Assembly: GCF_010119935.1 (NCBI RefSeq)
Contig: NZ_CP048209.1
Span: 2,545,001 to 2,609,000, forward strand
Direction: 5' to 3'
Origin: Paenibacillus lycopersici
GTDB lineage: Bacteria; Bacillota; Bacilli; Paenibacillales; Paenibacillaceae
Length of the DNA: 64,000 nucleotides
Of this stretch, positions 7,992 to 16,439 are shown one piece after another (the first letter of the stretch is position 1; each line of letters begins with the position of its first letter). The notes below the pieces were generated by a model. That model was not told the origin of the DNA. It did not search any database and saw nothing but the letters and a program-made list of their open reading frames with translations. The translations under genes and the position numbers were made by a program.

Positions 7992-8528
7992 ATGCGCAAG
8001 ACGATAAAGAACCGCAAGCGGATGAATGCAGGGAAGAGCAAAGACTTGCCTTACGACGCATCTGCCCATACGCATCCGTTCTGGTATTGCCTGCAGCTCG
8101 GCTTCTTCGGCGGCTTGTTCTGGGGGCTGATGCGCTGGCTGCTGTATACGATCAGCTTCACGAAGGTACTGCCGGGCTTTCTGGCGGATCCTTTCTTCAA
8201 GCAATCGTTTCTGAAGACGTATTGGGGGCATGCGGTCGGCATCGGCTTCTTTATCGTCTTCTCGGTCATTGCCGCCTTGCTGTACAAGCTTGCCCTTGGC
8301 CGCTTGTCGGGCCCGTGGCCGGGGTTGTTCTACGGCTTGTTCTGGTGGATCATCCTGTTCGGCATGGCAGGGCCGATGCTGGGGATGTTCCCGTATATGA
8401 ATAAGATCGGGTACGACACGATTTTCACGGAATGCGCGCTTTACCTCGTTTGGGGGCTGTTTATCGGCTTTACGATCGCTTACGAATACACGGACGAGGC
8501 GTCTCGCGAGCCGATGGGCGCGCACTAG
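7992..8528 (+). CDS. yqhR: YqhR family membrane protein
   Basis: 178 residues with four predicted transmembrane segments and a basic N terminus. It resembles Bacillus YqhR and has the same position between yqhQ and aroQ. ATG 7992 is preferred over ATG 7986 because GGAGG at 7980-7984 gives normal spacing only to the second. It is divergent from yqhQ, with a 200-bp intergenic region. Function unknown. Confidence 0.8.
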   Translation: MRKTIKNRKRMNAGKSKDLPYDASAHTHPFWYCLQLGFFGGLFWGLMRWLLYTISFTKVLPGFLADPFFKQSFLKTYWGHAVGIGFFIVFSVIAALLYKLALGRLSGPWPGLFYGLFWWIILFGMAGPMLGMFPYMNKIGYDTIFTECALYLVWGLFIGFTIAYEYTDEASREPMGAH

Positions 8529-8548
8529 GCGCAAGGGCGCCGCGGCAC

Positions 8549-8578
8549 TTCTCAAAGCGTAGGTATTTGTGGTAGAAT
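8549..8578 (+). promoter_or_regulatory. possible extended -10 promoter of aroQ
   Basis: TTCTCA (8549-8554) and TGGTAGAAT (extended -10, TAGAAT 8573-8578) are spaced 18 bp apart, just after the yqhR stop. Confidence 0.45.
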
Positions 8579-8610
8579 GGCTAATGATCTATGCGCCGGG
8601 AGGACTCGCC

Positions 8611-9048
8611 ATGACGTCAATACTTGTATTAAACGGACCGAATCTCAACATGCTCGGCATCCGCGAGCCCGGCATTTACGGCAGTACGACGCTGGAAGGC
8701 ATCGAAACGCTGCTGAAGCGGACGGCGGAAGAGATGGGCGTTCGGATTTCATTCTTCCAGTCCAATCACGAGGGCGCGCTGATTGACCGGATTCACGAAG
8801 CGTACGGCACGGCGGACGGCATCGTGATCAATCCGGGCGCGTTCACGCATTACAGCTATGCGATTCGCGATGCGTTCAGCACCGTCGGGCTGCCCGTCGT
8901 CGAAGTGCATATTTCGAACATTCACAAGCGGGAAGCGTTCAGGCACGTCTCCGTCATCGCGCCTGTCGCCATCGGCCAAATCGCCGGATTCGGCGCGCAA
9001 AGCTACGTGTTAGGCTTGACTGCCCTCGTCCAGCATTTGAAAAATTAA
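8611..9048 (+). CDS. aroQ: type II 3-dehydroquinate dehydratase
   Basis: 145 residues, the usual length. The enzyme converts 3-dehydroquinate to 3-dehydroshikimate in the shikimate pathway. Visible are [18 protein letters not shown], with Arg18 and Tyr23 in the active-site lid, [15 protein letters not shown], and [16 protein letters not shown] with the substrate-binding His and Arg. ATG 8611 follows GGAGG at normal spacing; an upstream in-frame GTG at 8569 overlaps the promoter. The gene is in the same order (yqhR-aroQ-yqhT-efp) as in Bacillus. Confidence 0.95.
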   Translation: MTSILVLNGPNLNMLGIREPGIYGSTTLEGIETLLKRTAEEMGVRISFFQSNHEGALIDRIHEAYGTADGIVINPGAFTHYSYAIRDAFSTVGLPVVEVHISNIHKREAFRHVSVIAPVAIGQIAGFGAQSYVLGLTALVQHLKN

Positions 9049-9102
9049 GCAATCCTGTCAAGCCGCATCGTGCCTGCAGGATTTCGGAAACAGGGTGATT
9101 TC

Positions 9103-10179
9103 ATGACCACTACGCGAGTCGCGGGACTACGCGGGAAGCTGCAGCAGCTTGGCGTGGATGCCATGCTGGTCACGAATGCCGTGAACCGCAGATACATAAG
9201 CGGCTTTACCGGTTCGTCCGGCGTGCTGCTCGTCACGCAGAAGGACAGCTGGCTGCTGACCGATTTCCGCTATATGACGCAGGCGCCTCAGCAAGCGGTT
9301 AACTTTACCGTCGTGGAGCATGCCCAGAAGTGGATCGAATCGGTCAAGGAACTGGCCGTACCGGCCGGCGTCAAGAAACTGGCTTTCGAACAGGACACCG
9401 TCGTGTTCAGCGAATATACCGCCTGGAAGTCCGCGCTCGGCGCGGATATCGAGCTTGTGCCCGTATCCGGCGCCATCGAAGGGCTGCGGATGTACAAGGA
9501 CGAATCCGAGCTTGCGATCATGCGCGACGCATGCAAGCTGGCGGACGATACGTTCCAGCATATGCTTTCGTTCATTAAACCGGGGCTGCGCGAGCGAGAG
9601 GTCGCGCTCGAAATGGAAATGTTCATGCGCAGCAGGGGCGCGACGTCGTCGTCGTTCGACACGATCGTCGCGTCGGGCGAGCGTTCCGCGCTGCCGCACG
9701 GCGTTGCCAGCGACCGGGTCATCGGCACCGACGAGTTCGTGAAGCTTGATTTCGGCGCGTACTATAACGGCTACTGCTCCGACTTGACGCGAACCGTCGT
9801 CGTCGGCAAGCCGACGGACCGCCACCGCGAGATTTACGAAATCGTGCTGGAAGCCCAATTGGCGACATTGGCCGGCATCAAGCCGGGCATGACAGGCAAG
9901 GAAGCCGACGCCATCGCCCGCGATATCATTACCCGCTACGGGTACGGCGACAAATTCGGGCACGGCACCGGACACGGTCTCGGCATGGAAATCCATGAAG
10001 CGCCGCGGCTGTCGGTTTCGGGCACGGCCGTGCTGGAGCCGGGCATGACCGTAACGGTCGAGCCGGGCATTTACCTGCCGGGCTTCGGAGGCGTGCGCAT
10101 CGAGGACGATATCGTCATCACCGCCGCCGGCAATACGTTGTTAACCTCATCTCCGAAAACATTGTTCATTTTGGAATGA
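9103..10179 (+). CDS. yqhT: M24 family Xaa-Pro peptidase
   Basis: A 358-residue aminopeptidase P/prolidase-type metallopeptidase. The N-terminal creatinase-like domain (about 1-130) is followed by the pita-bread catalytic domain with dinuclear metal ligands: DFGAYYNGYCSDLTRT (two Asp), GHGTGHGLGMEIHE (His), VEPGIYLPG (Glu) and GVRIEDD (Glu). It probably releases the residue before proline from short peptides in the cytoplasm. ATG 9103 follows CAGGGTGA; the ATG-like start 11 codons upstream has no good ribosome-binding site. The gene just before efp is conserved in Bacillales, fitting a shared link to proline-rich sequences, though this link is inference. Confidence 0.92.
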   Translation: MTTTRVAGLRGKLQQLGVDAMLVTNAVNRRYISGFTGSSGVLLVTQKDSWLLTDFRYMTQAPQQAVNFTVVEHAQKWIESVKELAVPAGVKKLAFEQDTVVFSEYTAWKSALGADIELVPVSGAIEGLRMYKDESELAIMRDACKLADDTFQHMLSFIKPGLREREVALEMEMFMRSRGATSSSFDTIVASGERSALPHGVASDRVIGTDEFVKLDFGAYYNGYCSDLTRTVVVGKPTDRHREIYEIVLEAQLATLAGIKPGMTGKEADAIARDIITRYGYGDKFGHGTGHGLGMEIHEAPRLSVSGTAVLEPGMTVTVEPGIYLPGFGGVRIEDDIVITAAGNTLLTSSPKTLFILE

Positions 10180-10255
10180 GTTCAACTAAACATATCTTCA
10201 TCGCCCGCAGCCGCGTCCGCGCGGAGCAGGCAACTAATTCTAGGAGGAATCTGCA

Positions 10256-10813
10256 GTGATTTCAGTAAACGATTTTAAAACAGGCCTGACCGTCGAGGTT
10301 GACGGCGACATCTTCACGGTTCTGGACTTCCAGCACGTAAAACCGGGTAAAGGCGCGGCTTTCGTCCGCTCCAAATTAAAAAACCTCCGCAACGGCAACA
10401 CGGTCGAGCGTACGTTCCGCGCCGGCGAGAACATCGGCAGAGCGACGATCGAGAACCGCGCCGTTCAATACCTGTACAACTCCGGCACGGAATACTCCTT
10501 CATGGACAACGAATCCTTCGACCAATTCACGCTCGACAAGAACCAGCTGGAATGGGAGATCAACTTCCTGAAAGAAAACATGACCGTTAACATCTCCAGC
10601 TACAACGGCGAAATCATCGGCATTCAGCTGCCGAACAGCGTCGACCTGAAAGTAACGGAAACGGAGCCTGGCGTTAAAGGCAACACGGCGCAAGGCGCGA
10701 CGAAGAACGCGACGGTCGAAACCGGCCTGAACGTGCAAGTGCCTCTCTTCATTAACGAAGGCGATGTCCTGCTGATCGATACGCGCGACGGCAAATACAT
10801 TTCCCGCGCTTAA
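10256..10813 (+). CDS. efp: elongation factor P
   Basis: 185 residues, the standard three-domain EF-P that rescues ribosomes stalled at polyproline. The N-terminal KOW-like domain holds the loop PGKGAAFV with Lys32, the residue that carries 5-aminopentanol in B. subtilis. The C-terminal domain has the family signature [17 protein letters not shown]. The start is GTG 10256 behind TAGGAGGA. A terminator follows. Confidence 0.97.
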   Translation: MISVNDFKTGLTVEVDGDIFTVLDFQHVKPGKGAAFVRSKLKNLRNGNTVERTFRAGENIGRATIENRAVQYLYNSGTEYSFMDNESFDQFTLDKNQLEWEINFLKENMTVNISSYNGEIIGIQLPNSVDLKVTETEPGVKGNTAQGATKNATVETGLNVQVPLFINEGDVLLIDTRDGKYISRA

Positions 10814-10839
10814 TTTCGGCATCGATAACGCTCCATCGG

Positions 10840-10870
10840 AACCGCTTGGCTACGCGCCCAGGCGGTTTTT
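10840..10870 (+). terminator. terminator after efp
   Basis: AACCGCTTGG (10840-10849) pairs with CCAGGCGGTT (10858-10867, one G-U) and is followed by a T-run. Confidence 0.85.
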
Positions 10871-10894
10871 GTCGTATTCAAAAGGTTGCGCTTA

Positions 10895-10903
10895 TGATAT
10901 AAT
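10895..10903 (+). promoter_or_regulatory. extended -10 promoter of the aspartokinase gene
   Basis: TGATATAAT (TGN plus TATAAT at 10898-10903) lies 67 bp before the start codon. The -35 (TATTCA near 10875) is poor, as is common with extended -10 promoters. The short leader leaves no room for a lysine riboswitch. Confidence 0.65.
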
Positions 10904-10969
10904 CTTGTTTTGATGAAACATTACAACCTAAGACTTTTACACTAGAACTTTCGTGGGAGTGGATGAGCG

Positions 10970-12223
10970 GTGTCGTTGATAGTAATGAAATTCGGCGGCA
11001 GCTCCGTAGGCTCGACAGAGCGGATGCAGCGGGTTGCCAGGCGAATTGCCGATTATAGAGAGGCCGGTCACGACGTCGTCGTCGTCGTCTCGGCCATGGG
11101 AGATACGACGGACGATCTGATCGATCAGTCGAAGCTGCTGAACCCGAATCCGCCGGCGCGCGAGATGGATATGCTGCTGACGGTCGGCGAACAAATCTCG
11201 GTCGCGCTGCTGTCCATGACGATCGATGCGCTCGGTTACAAAGCGAAGTCGTTCACGGGCTGGCAAGCGGGCATTTCGACCGAAGCCGTGCACGGCAAAG
11301 CCCGGATCACGGACATTCAGCCGCGGCGGATCTTCGACGCGCTCGAAAGCGGCCACGCCGTCATCGTCGCCGGCTTCCAGGGCGCGACGGACGAGGGCGA
11401 GATCACGACGCTCGGACGCGGCGGTTCCGATACGACCGCAGTGGCGCTCGCGGCGGCGATCCAAGCCGACGTCTGCGAGATTTATACCGACGTGGACGGC
11501 ATCTATTCGACGGATCCGCGCGTCGTGAAATGCGCGCGCAAGCTGGGCGAGATTTCGTACGACGAAATGCTGGAGCTGGCGAACCTGGGCGCGGCCGTGC
11601 TGCATCCGCGCGCGGTCGAATACGCCAAGAACTACAACGTAAAGCTCGTGGTGCGTTCCAGCTTTACGCAAAACGAAGGAACGAGTGTGAAGGAGGAAGC
11701 GGTCATGGAGCAGGGGATGGTCGTTCGCGGCATCGCATATGACAAGAACGTAGCACGTATCAGCATTTTGGGTGTGGAAGATATTCCGGGCGTCCTCGCG
11801 CAAGTATTCGGCGCGCTGGCGACGAGCGGCATCGACGTCGACATTATCGTGCAAAGCGGCACGCAGGACGGCAAAGCCGACTTCGCCTTCACGGTTTCGC
11901 TCACCGACAAGGACAAGGCGATCGCGGTCGTCGAGAGCATTCGCGGCGAGGTGCCTTATCGCGAAGTGACGTCGGAAGAGAACCTCGTGAAAGTGTCCAT
12001 CGTCGGCGCGGGCATGGTCAGCAATCCGGGCGTCGCGGCGAAAATGTTCAAAGCGATCTACGATCTCGGCATCAGCATCAAGATGGTGACGACATCCGAA
12101 ATCCGCTTGTCCGTCATTATCGCGGCGGAACCGGCGCAGGACGTCGTGCGCGCGCTTCATACCGCGTATGGGTTGGATACGGCGGAGCAGGCATTCGTCG
12201 GCGGACCTCAGGATCGCCGCTAA
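10970..12223 (+). CDS. lysC: aspartokinase, alpha subunit with internal beta start
   Basis: 417 residues. It phosphorylates aspartate, the first step to lysine, threonine, methionine and dipicolinate. The kinase domain begins MKFGGSSVGS and includes TVGEQIS, TLGRGGSDTTAVALAAA and YTDVDGIYSTDPR; two ACT regulatory domains follow from about residue 265. The start is GTG 10970. An internal ATG at 11705 (residue 246) has AAGGAGG 8 bases upstream. In B. subtilis aspartokinase II the separately translated beta subunit starts at residue 246, so an alpha2beta2 lysine-sensitive type is likely. Whether it is the lysC, dapG or yclM equivalent cannot be settled here. Confidence 0.9.
   Translation: MSLIVMKFGGSSVGSTERMQRVARRIADYREAGHDVVVVVSAMGDTTDDLIDQSKLLNPNPPAREMDMLLTVGEQISVALLSMTIDALGYKAKSFTGWQAGISTEAVHGKARITDIQPRRIFDALESGHAVIVAGFQGATDEGEITTLGRGGSDTTAVALAAAIQADVCEIYTDVDGIYSTDPRVVKCARKLGEISYDEMLELANLGAAVLHPRAVEYAKNYNVKLVVRSSFTQNEGTSVKEEAVMEQGMVVRGIAYDKNVARISILGVEDIPGVLAQVFGALATSGIDVDIIVQSGTQDGKADFAFTVSLTDKDKAIAVVESIRGEVPYREVTSEENLVKVSIVGAGMVSNPGVAAKMFKAIYDLGISIKMVTTSEIRLSVIIAAEPAQDVVRALHTAYGLDTAEQAFVGGPQDRR
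11691..11707 (+). promoter_or_regulatory. internal ribosome-binding site and start for aspartokinase beta subunit
   Basis: AAGGAGG followed 8 bases later by ATG 11705, in frame within the aspartokinase gene. It would give a 172-residue peptide consisting of the ACT domains. Confidence 0.7.
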
Positions 12224-12244
12224 TCGTCTGACGCGCCGGCATAC

Positions 12245-12286
12245 AAGAAGCCTCATCCCTCGGTCATCGGGGGATGAGGCTTCTTT
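12245..12286 (+). terminator. strong bidirectional terminator
   Basis: AAGAAGCCTCATCCC (12245-12259) pairs with GGGATGAGGCTTCTT (12271-12285), flanked by A and T residues, between the convergent aspartokinase and ytwI genes. Confidence 0.9.
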
Positions 12287-12340
12287 GGCGTTCGCGGGCC
12301 GCATGCGATGCGGGGCGGCCGAGCCGCAGCGGGCGGCAGG

Positions 12341-12805
12341 CTAGAAGAAGCGGCTGCCGATGAAGCTGAACAGCTTCATCAGAATCACGGTAATCCCCGC
12401 CGCCATCAGCGGTCCGACCGGTATGCCCCGCAGGAAGACGATGCCGAAGATCGACCCGATCACGAGGCCGACGATCAGCTGCGGATCGAGCTTCAGCATT
12501 TCAAGCCCTTTGCCGTTCACGTACGTCGCGACGGCGCCGCCGGTCAACGCGAGGATGCCCGGCCAGGAAGTGACGACGCTCATAATATCCTTCGTCCCGA
12601 TCCGTTCCGCGGCGAACGGGACGAGCACGCTGAACGTCAGGAATAGGAGGCCGAGCTCCAGGCCCCTGCGCTCGATGGTCGGCAGAAACCGCTCCAGATG
12701 GATCAGCTTCACGACGAGCAGCACGCAAGCCGCCGTCGATATAATCGGAGAACGGCCGATTAACCCGATAATGATCAGAACGACAAGAACGATTTCCCCG
12801 CTCAT
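12341..12805 (-). CDS. ytwI: UPF0756 (DUF441) membrane protein
   Basis: 154 residues, the usual size of the UPF0756 family, with four to five hydrophobic helices and family blocks such as [19 protein letters not shown] and [13 protein letters not shown]. Function is not established. ATG 12805 is preferred because AAGGGG lies 7 bases upstream; the TTG at 12823 includes that ribosome-binding site in its own coding region. Confidence 0.88.
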   Translation of the reverse strand: MSGEIVLVVLIIIGLIGRSPIISTAACVLLVVKLIHLERFLPTIERRGLELGLLFLTFSVLVPFAAERIGTKDIMSVVTSWPGILALTGGAVATYVNGKGLEMLKLDPQLIVGLVIGSIFGIVFLRGIPVGPLMAAGITVILMKLFSFIGSRFF

Positions 12806-12923
12806 GCTTGTTGACCCCTTCAATCGTAGTCACCGCCTCCATGCGAATAATGGAGCGCCCATACCCCCATTGTATGGAACAAGCCTTCGCGTTATGTCTT
12901 CGTAATCGATCTATCGTGACGCC

Positions 12924-13631
12924 TTACGCGAGCACGTCGCCTTGGAGCCGCGGCACGATAACGCTGCTGTTGATCTGGCAGCAGTGGTCCACATCCCGCG
13001 TATGGCCGTTCTTGACGAGGCGGCGGCCCGTCGTGCCGCCGAGAAGCATGTCTCGCAGCTTGCCGTCGCTGCTGCGGTACAAGCCGAGCATGGCGGCGCC
13101 GAGATCGTTCATCTCGATGCTCTGCACGCTGCCGAGCTGCTTCAGCTCGCTGATGATGAGGCCGGCGCAAAGGCCGTCTTCCAGCGCGAACTCGTTATGG
13201 CTTCCCGCGCACAGCAGCACGACGTCGCGGCGCAGATCCGCGGCGGTGCCGGCGCAAGCGGAAGCGTTGTTCAGACAGCCGGCCAGCACGCAGTCCGCGC
13301 GCATCGCCTTGTGCAGCGCGCGCGTCCCGTTCGTCGTCGTCAGCACGATGCGTTTGCCGCCGACGGCTTCGGCCGTAAACTCCTCCGGCGAGTTGCCCAG
13401 CTCGAAGCCGGGAATTTTGCGGCAGAACCGCTCCCCGGCGAGCACATGGTCGCTGCATTGGAGCGAGCGCGCCTCCAGAACGGTTTCGACGGGCATGACG
13501 CCGGCCGCGCCGGCCGCGAGCGCGGCGACGATCGTGCTCGTCGCGCGGAGCACGTCGATGACGATGACCGTCCGGTGAACGAACCGGTCGGCTTGCGCTT
13601 CATTGACGCTGGAAATCACTTCAATCTGCAT
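12924..13631 (-). CDS. comB: 2-phosphosulfolactate phosphatase
   Basis: 235 residues of the ComB family, a Mg-dependent phosphatase that converts 2-phosphosulfolactate to 3-sulfolactate. Visible blocks are VIVIDVLRATSTIVAALAAGA, ELGNSPEEF, IVLTTTNGTRAL and LLCAGSHNEFALEDGLCAG. Bacillus spores store sulfolactate as a major solute; the Bacillus homologue is YitC. The start is ATG 13631, behind AAGGAAGG about 13 bases upstream. The longer frame beginning at 13757 runs into structured element B and is rejected. comA lies upstream on the same strand, separated by that element. Confidence 0.92.
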   Translation of the reverse strand: MQIEVISSVNEAQADRFVHRTVIVIDVLRATSTIVAALAAGAAGVMPVETVLEARSLQCSDHVLAGERFCRKIPGFELGNSPEEFTAEAVGGKRIVLTTTNGTRALHKAMRADCVLAGCLNNASACAGTAADLRRDVVLLCAGSHNEFALEDGLCAGLIISELKQLGSVQSIEMNDLGAAMLGLYRSSDGKLRDMLLGGTTGRRLVKNGHTRDVDHCCQINSSVIVPRLQGDVLA

Positions 13632-13690
13632 GCGTGTTACGCTTCCTTCCTTTTTACTTTCCCTATGATTTAAAAGGTTTTGTCGTAGGA

Positions 13691-13827
13691 GTGACCGGAG
13701 GTCGGAACGGAGTCGGAAAAGCGTTAGCGTTCGCCTTTGTAGTCTGATTTCAACCAATACTCTCCTAGATAATCGAAGAAATCAGAACTACAACAGCGAT
13801 TGGAGACCCGTTCCGACCGCAGGTCAT
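13691..13827 (+). repeat. dispersed structured element B, copy 2
   Basis: 137 bp, closely similar to 4481-4622 over its full length. Pairs are TGACC with GGTCA outside, TCGGAACGG with CCGTTCCGA in the middle, and GTAGTCTGATTTC with GAAATCAGAACTAC inside. The first two stems differ from copy 1 on both strands, so pairing is kept. It occupies the gap between comA and comB and would be transcribed in the comA-comB message. Confidence 0.85.
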
Positions 13828-13843
13828 GCTCTTGACGAAACTT

Positions 13844-14701
13844 TTAAATCATATACACGAACGGCTCGACCCGCTGCCCGAAATAAAACGTGTCCGAACG
13901 CAAGCCGCGGCGCATCGTCTCCAGCGCGAGCACTTCGGACGGCTGGATATTGCCGAGATTCGCGGCGGCGCCGAACGTTTTCAGCATTTGCACCTGCTGC
14001 TGCTTCAGCGGCGTCTCCCACATGATCCGACTGATGTCGCCGAGCGTATCGCTGACGGACTCCAGCACGTTCTGCGCGCATTCGCCATTACGGTCGAACA
14101 AGCCGACGCCCACGCCGGATTCACGCGCTTCGATCGTAACCATATCCGCGCCGGCATGCCAATCCGCCTCGGCCGTGAGCAGCAGCTCGTTCGCGTCGAC
14201 GAGCGAGCCGCTCAGCTTCTTCCCATACTCCGTTACGACCCGCAGCCCGTTGCGGGCGCCTTCTTGGATGAGCTCGGTGCGCAGCTTCCGGCTGAGCTCG
14301 ATCGTGCCGTCGGAAACCTCGATGCCGTTGAAGCCCAGGCGGCATACCGTATTGAAGAACGCAGGCGCGACGTCCTGCTGGATCGCCGTTTCGAGCAGCG
14401 TTCCGCCGGGCATGACGGTCACGCCCTTCCGCTTCGCCAGATCGATTTTGGCCAGCAGCAGCTCGGTCGGGTAGAGCGGCGCCGTTCCGAAGCCGAATTT
14501 GACGCAGTCGATATAGGCCGCCGCCGTCTCCATCAAGTCTTCGAAGGCATGCCGTCCCAGTCCTTTGTCGATGACCATCGTTTGTCCCCGTCCGGAGACG
14601 CGTTCCGTGTCCAGCCCGCTGCCGGGTCTGCCGGACGATTCGCGCTGACCGCTCGGATCCAGCAGCGAGGCGGGCCATGCCGCCTGTGGAATTGATTTCA
14701 T
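13844..14701 (-). CDS. comA: phosphosulfolactate synthase
   Basis: 285 residues of the ComA family, a TIM barrel that adds sulfite to phosphoenolpyruvate to give phosphosulfolactate. Characteristic stretches are MVIDKGLGRHAFEDLMETA, YIDCVKFGFGTAPLYP, VMPGGTLLETA, GFNGIEVSDGTIEL and MVTIEARESGVGVGLFD. The Bacillus homologue is YitD, paired with YitC as here. The N-terminal ~40 residues are variable and the start at ATG 14701 has a GAGGAG motif about 5 bases upstream. With ComB it provides a two-step route to sulfolactate, which fits the sporulation setting. Confidence 0.92.
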   Translation of the reverse strand: MKSIPQAAWPASLLDPSGQRESSGRPGSGLDTERVSGRGQTMVIDKGLGRHAFEDLMETAAAYIDCVKFGFGTAPLYPTELLLAKIDLAKRKGVTVMPGGTLLETAIQQDVAPAFFNTVCRLGFNGIEVSDGTIELSRKLRTELIQEGARNGLRVVTEYGKKLSGSLVDANELLLTAEADWHAGADMVTIEARESGVGVGLFDRNGECAQNVLESVSDTLGDISRIMWETPLKQQQVQMLKTFGAAANLGNIQPSEVLALETMRRGLRSDTFYFGQRVEPFVYMI

Positions 14702-15002
14702 TCGATCTCCTCGCTATCCATTCGTTTGCTTGCACGTTCGCGCATGGCCGGGCGAGATCGCTCCTGCTTTGCGCGCGTTATAACAGGAGAGCTCCCGAAT
14801 CGCCTATCCATGGCGGTAGATCCGGATTCTTCCTGTCACCCGAGCAATATATGCATGGCGCCTAGGGTCGGTGCCGCGAGTGCGGGGCGGATGCCCATTT
14901 TATACGAATGAAAGAGAGACAGGCCCGCATACGTTATATAAGAGAGGTCGGTTGCTATAGTCGCGAAAGTCCGTTCGGAATCATAGGAAAAGAGGGATTG
15001 GC
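14702..15002 (+). other. 301-bp intergenic region between comA and yqhV
   Basis: Divergent gene starts flank this stretch, so it must hold promoters for both. I see no convincing sigma-A, sigma-E, sigma-F or sigma-G motif pair and no supported ORF. Confidence 0.5.
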
Positions 15003-15269
15003 ATGCTTAACAAAATCGTGCTCAGCATGGCGACGCTGCGGATTTTCTCCGGCACGCTGGAAATCATGGCGGCGCTCATCATGCTGCGGCTGAACCAGAT
15101 CGACAAGGCGCTTGTCGTCAATTCGTCGCTGGCGCTGGTGGGGCCGCTCGTGCTTATTTCGACGACGACGATCGGGCTTGTCGGGCTGTCGGACAAACTG
15201 TCGTACGGTAAAATGCTGTGGATCGTCGGCGGCGTCGCATGCATTTTGATAGGCGCGCTGAAGAAGTAG
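15003..15269 (+). CDS. yqhV: DUF2619 small membrane protein YqhV
   Basis: 88 residues with two to three hydrophobic segments. It matches the DUF2619/YqhV family in size and pattern (KIVLSMATLRIFSGTLEIMAALIMLRLN), and its position directly before spoIIIAA is the same as in Bacillus. Function unknown; a sporulation link is inferred from context. Confidence 0.85.
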   Translation: MLNKIVLSMATLRIFSGTLEIMAALIMLRLNQIDKALVVNSSLALVGPLVLISTTTIGLVGLSDKLSYGKMLWIVGGVACILIGALKK

Positions 15270-15274
15270 ATTGA

Positions 15275-15304
15275 GGCATATGCGGCGGCTTGTCCGCATA
15301 CAAT
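15275..15304 (+). promoter_or_regulatory. sigma-E promoter of the spoIIIA operon
   Basis: GGCATATG (15275-15282), 14-bp spacer, CATACAAT (15297-15304). The -10 matches the sigma-E consensus CATACAnT exactly and the -35 matches GTCATATT at six of eight positions. The spoIIIA operon is under sigma-E in B. subtilis. Start of transcription would be near 15312. Confidence 0.8.
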
Positions 15305-15376
15305 GGGATCAAAGATGGACAATCCATCCTCTATCAAACTAGCAAAACGCCGTCAGACAGCCGATAAACGATAGCC

Positions 15377-15420
15377 GGGCCGGTCGTTCCGCCGAAGCGG
15401 AACTGCCCGCCTATGCATCC
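15377..15420 (+). repeat. palindromic repeat family A, single copy
   Basis: GGGCCGGTC, hairpin GTTCCGC-CGAA-GCGGAAC, TGCCCGCCTATGCATCC. It is directly joined to the GAGGAGG ribosome-binding site of spoIIIAA, just as copy 3699 is joined to that of ccdA. Confidence 0.85.
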
Positions 15421-15435
15421 GAGGAGGAATGCTGG

Positions 15436-16425
15436 ATGCTTCGAGGAGTGCAGCATTTGCTGCCTGCCGAGCTTGCCGAAGTGCTAAGCCGAATGCCGGA
15501 ACGACAGAAAGACGAATTGGAAGAAATCCGCATCCGCGAATGCCGGCCGCTGGAAATCGGCACCTCGCGGGGATTTTGGTTCTTATCGCCGGACGGACGG
15601 CCGCTCGATCGTCCCGAAGGGGCGTACAAGCCGTCAACGGATGTCTGCCGCAAGATGCTGGAACGCGTCACGAACCATTCGTTATATGCGATGGAAGAGG
15701 AATTGAGGCGCGGGTACATCACCGTCGCCGGCGGTCACCGGATCGGACTGGCCGGCCGGACCGTGCTGGAAGGCGGCGCCGTACGCGGGATTCGCGACAT
15801 TGCGGCGTTCAACGTGCGGATCGCGAGGGAGGTCGTCGGCGCGTCGGCAAGCTTGCTGCCCAAGCTGCTGGACCACAGGCGGCAGACGCTCCAGTCGACG
15901 CTCGTCATCGCGCCGCCGCAGCAGGGCAAAACGACGCTTGTCCGGGACTTGGCCCGGGCGGCGAGCAGCGGCGAGTGGGCTTACCCGCCGGCGGCAGGCT
16001 GGCCGGGACGCAAAGTCGGCATCGTCGACGAGCGTTCGGAAATCGCCGCCTGCGTCCGCGGGGTGCCGACCTTCGACGTCGGGCCGAGAACCGACGTGCT
16101 CGATGCCTGTCCCAAGGCGGAGGGCATGATGATGATGCTCCGTTCGCTCTCGCCGGACATCATGATCGTGGACGAAATCGGCCGCGAGGAAGACGCGGCG
16201 GCCATTCTGGACGCCAGCCACGCGGGCGTGGCGGTCATCGCGACAGCGCACGCCCTCGATCTCGAGGACGCGCGGGCCCGGCCCGTAATCGGCCGGCTGC
16301 TGGACGCCGGCGCCTTCCGGCTCTGCGCGCAGCTGCAGCGCTCAGGCTCATCGCTTGCCGGCCGGGTGTTCCCGGTCGCCAGCGCGTACCGGGCGCCGGC
16401 CGCGCGCGAGCCGACAAACGCGTAG
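15436..16425 (+). CDS. spoIIIAA: stage III sporulation protein AA (secretion ATPase)
   Basis: 329 residues, resembling type II/IV secretion ATPases. Walker A is APPQQGKTT (residues 159-167), an acidic block follows (GIVDERSEIAAC, DVLDACPK), and Walker B-like DIMIVDEIG lies near 236-244. SpoIIIAA is the mother-cell ATPase of the SpoIIIA-SpoIIQ channel needed for late forespore gene expression. ATG 15436 follows GAGGAGG. It is the first gene of a complete AA-AH operon. The C-terminal tail is Ala/Arg rich. Confidence 0.95.
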   Translation: MLRGVQHLLPAELAEVLSRMPERQKDELEEIRIRECRPLEIGTSRGFWFLSPDGRPLDRPEGAYKPSTDVCRKMLERVTNHSLYAMEEELRRGYITVAGGHRIGLAGRTVLEGGAVRGIRDIAAFNVRIAREVVGASASLLPKLLDHRRQTLQSTLVIAPPQQGKTTLVRDLARAASSGEWAYPPAAGWPGRKVGIVDERSEIAACVRGVPTFDVGPRTDVLDACPKAEGMMMMLRSLSPDIMIVDEIGREEDAAAILDASHAGVAVIATAHALDLEDARARPVIGRLLDAGAFRLCAQLQRSGSSLAGRVFPVASAYRAPAAREPTNA

Positions 16426-16439
16426 AGGAGGCGGCAGCG

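Noticed and set aside
10871..10969. Lysine riboswitch before aspartokinase
   Set aside because: The leader from the -10 to the start is only about 65 nt, too short for the element, and no terminator hairpin is present.
13632..13757. N-terminal extension of comB
   Set aside because: It reads through part of structured element B and is not similar to ComB; ATG 13631 starts at the conserved domain.
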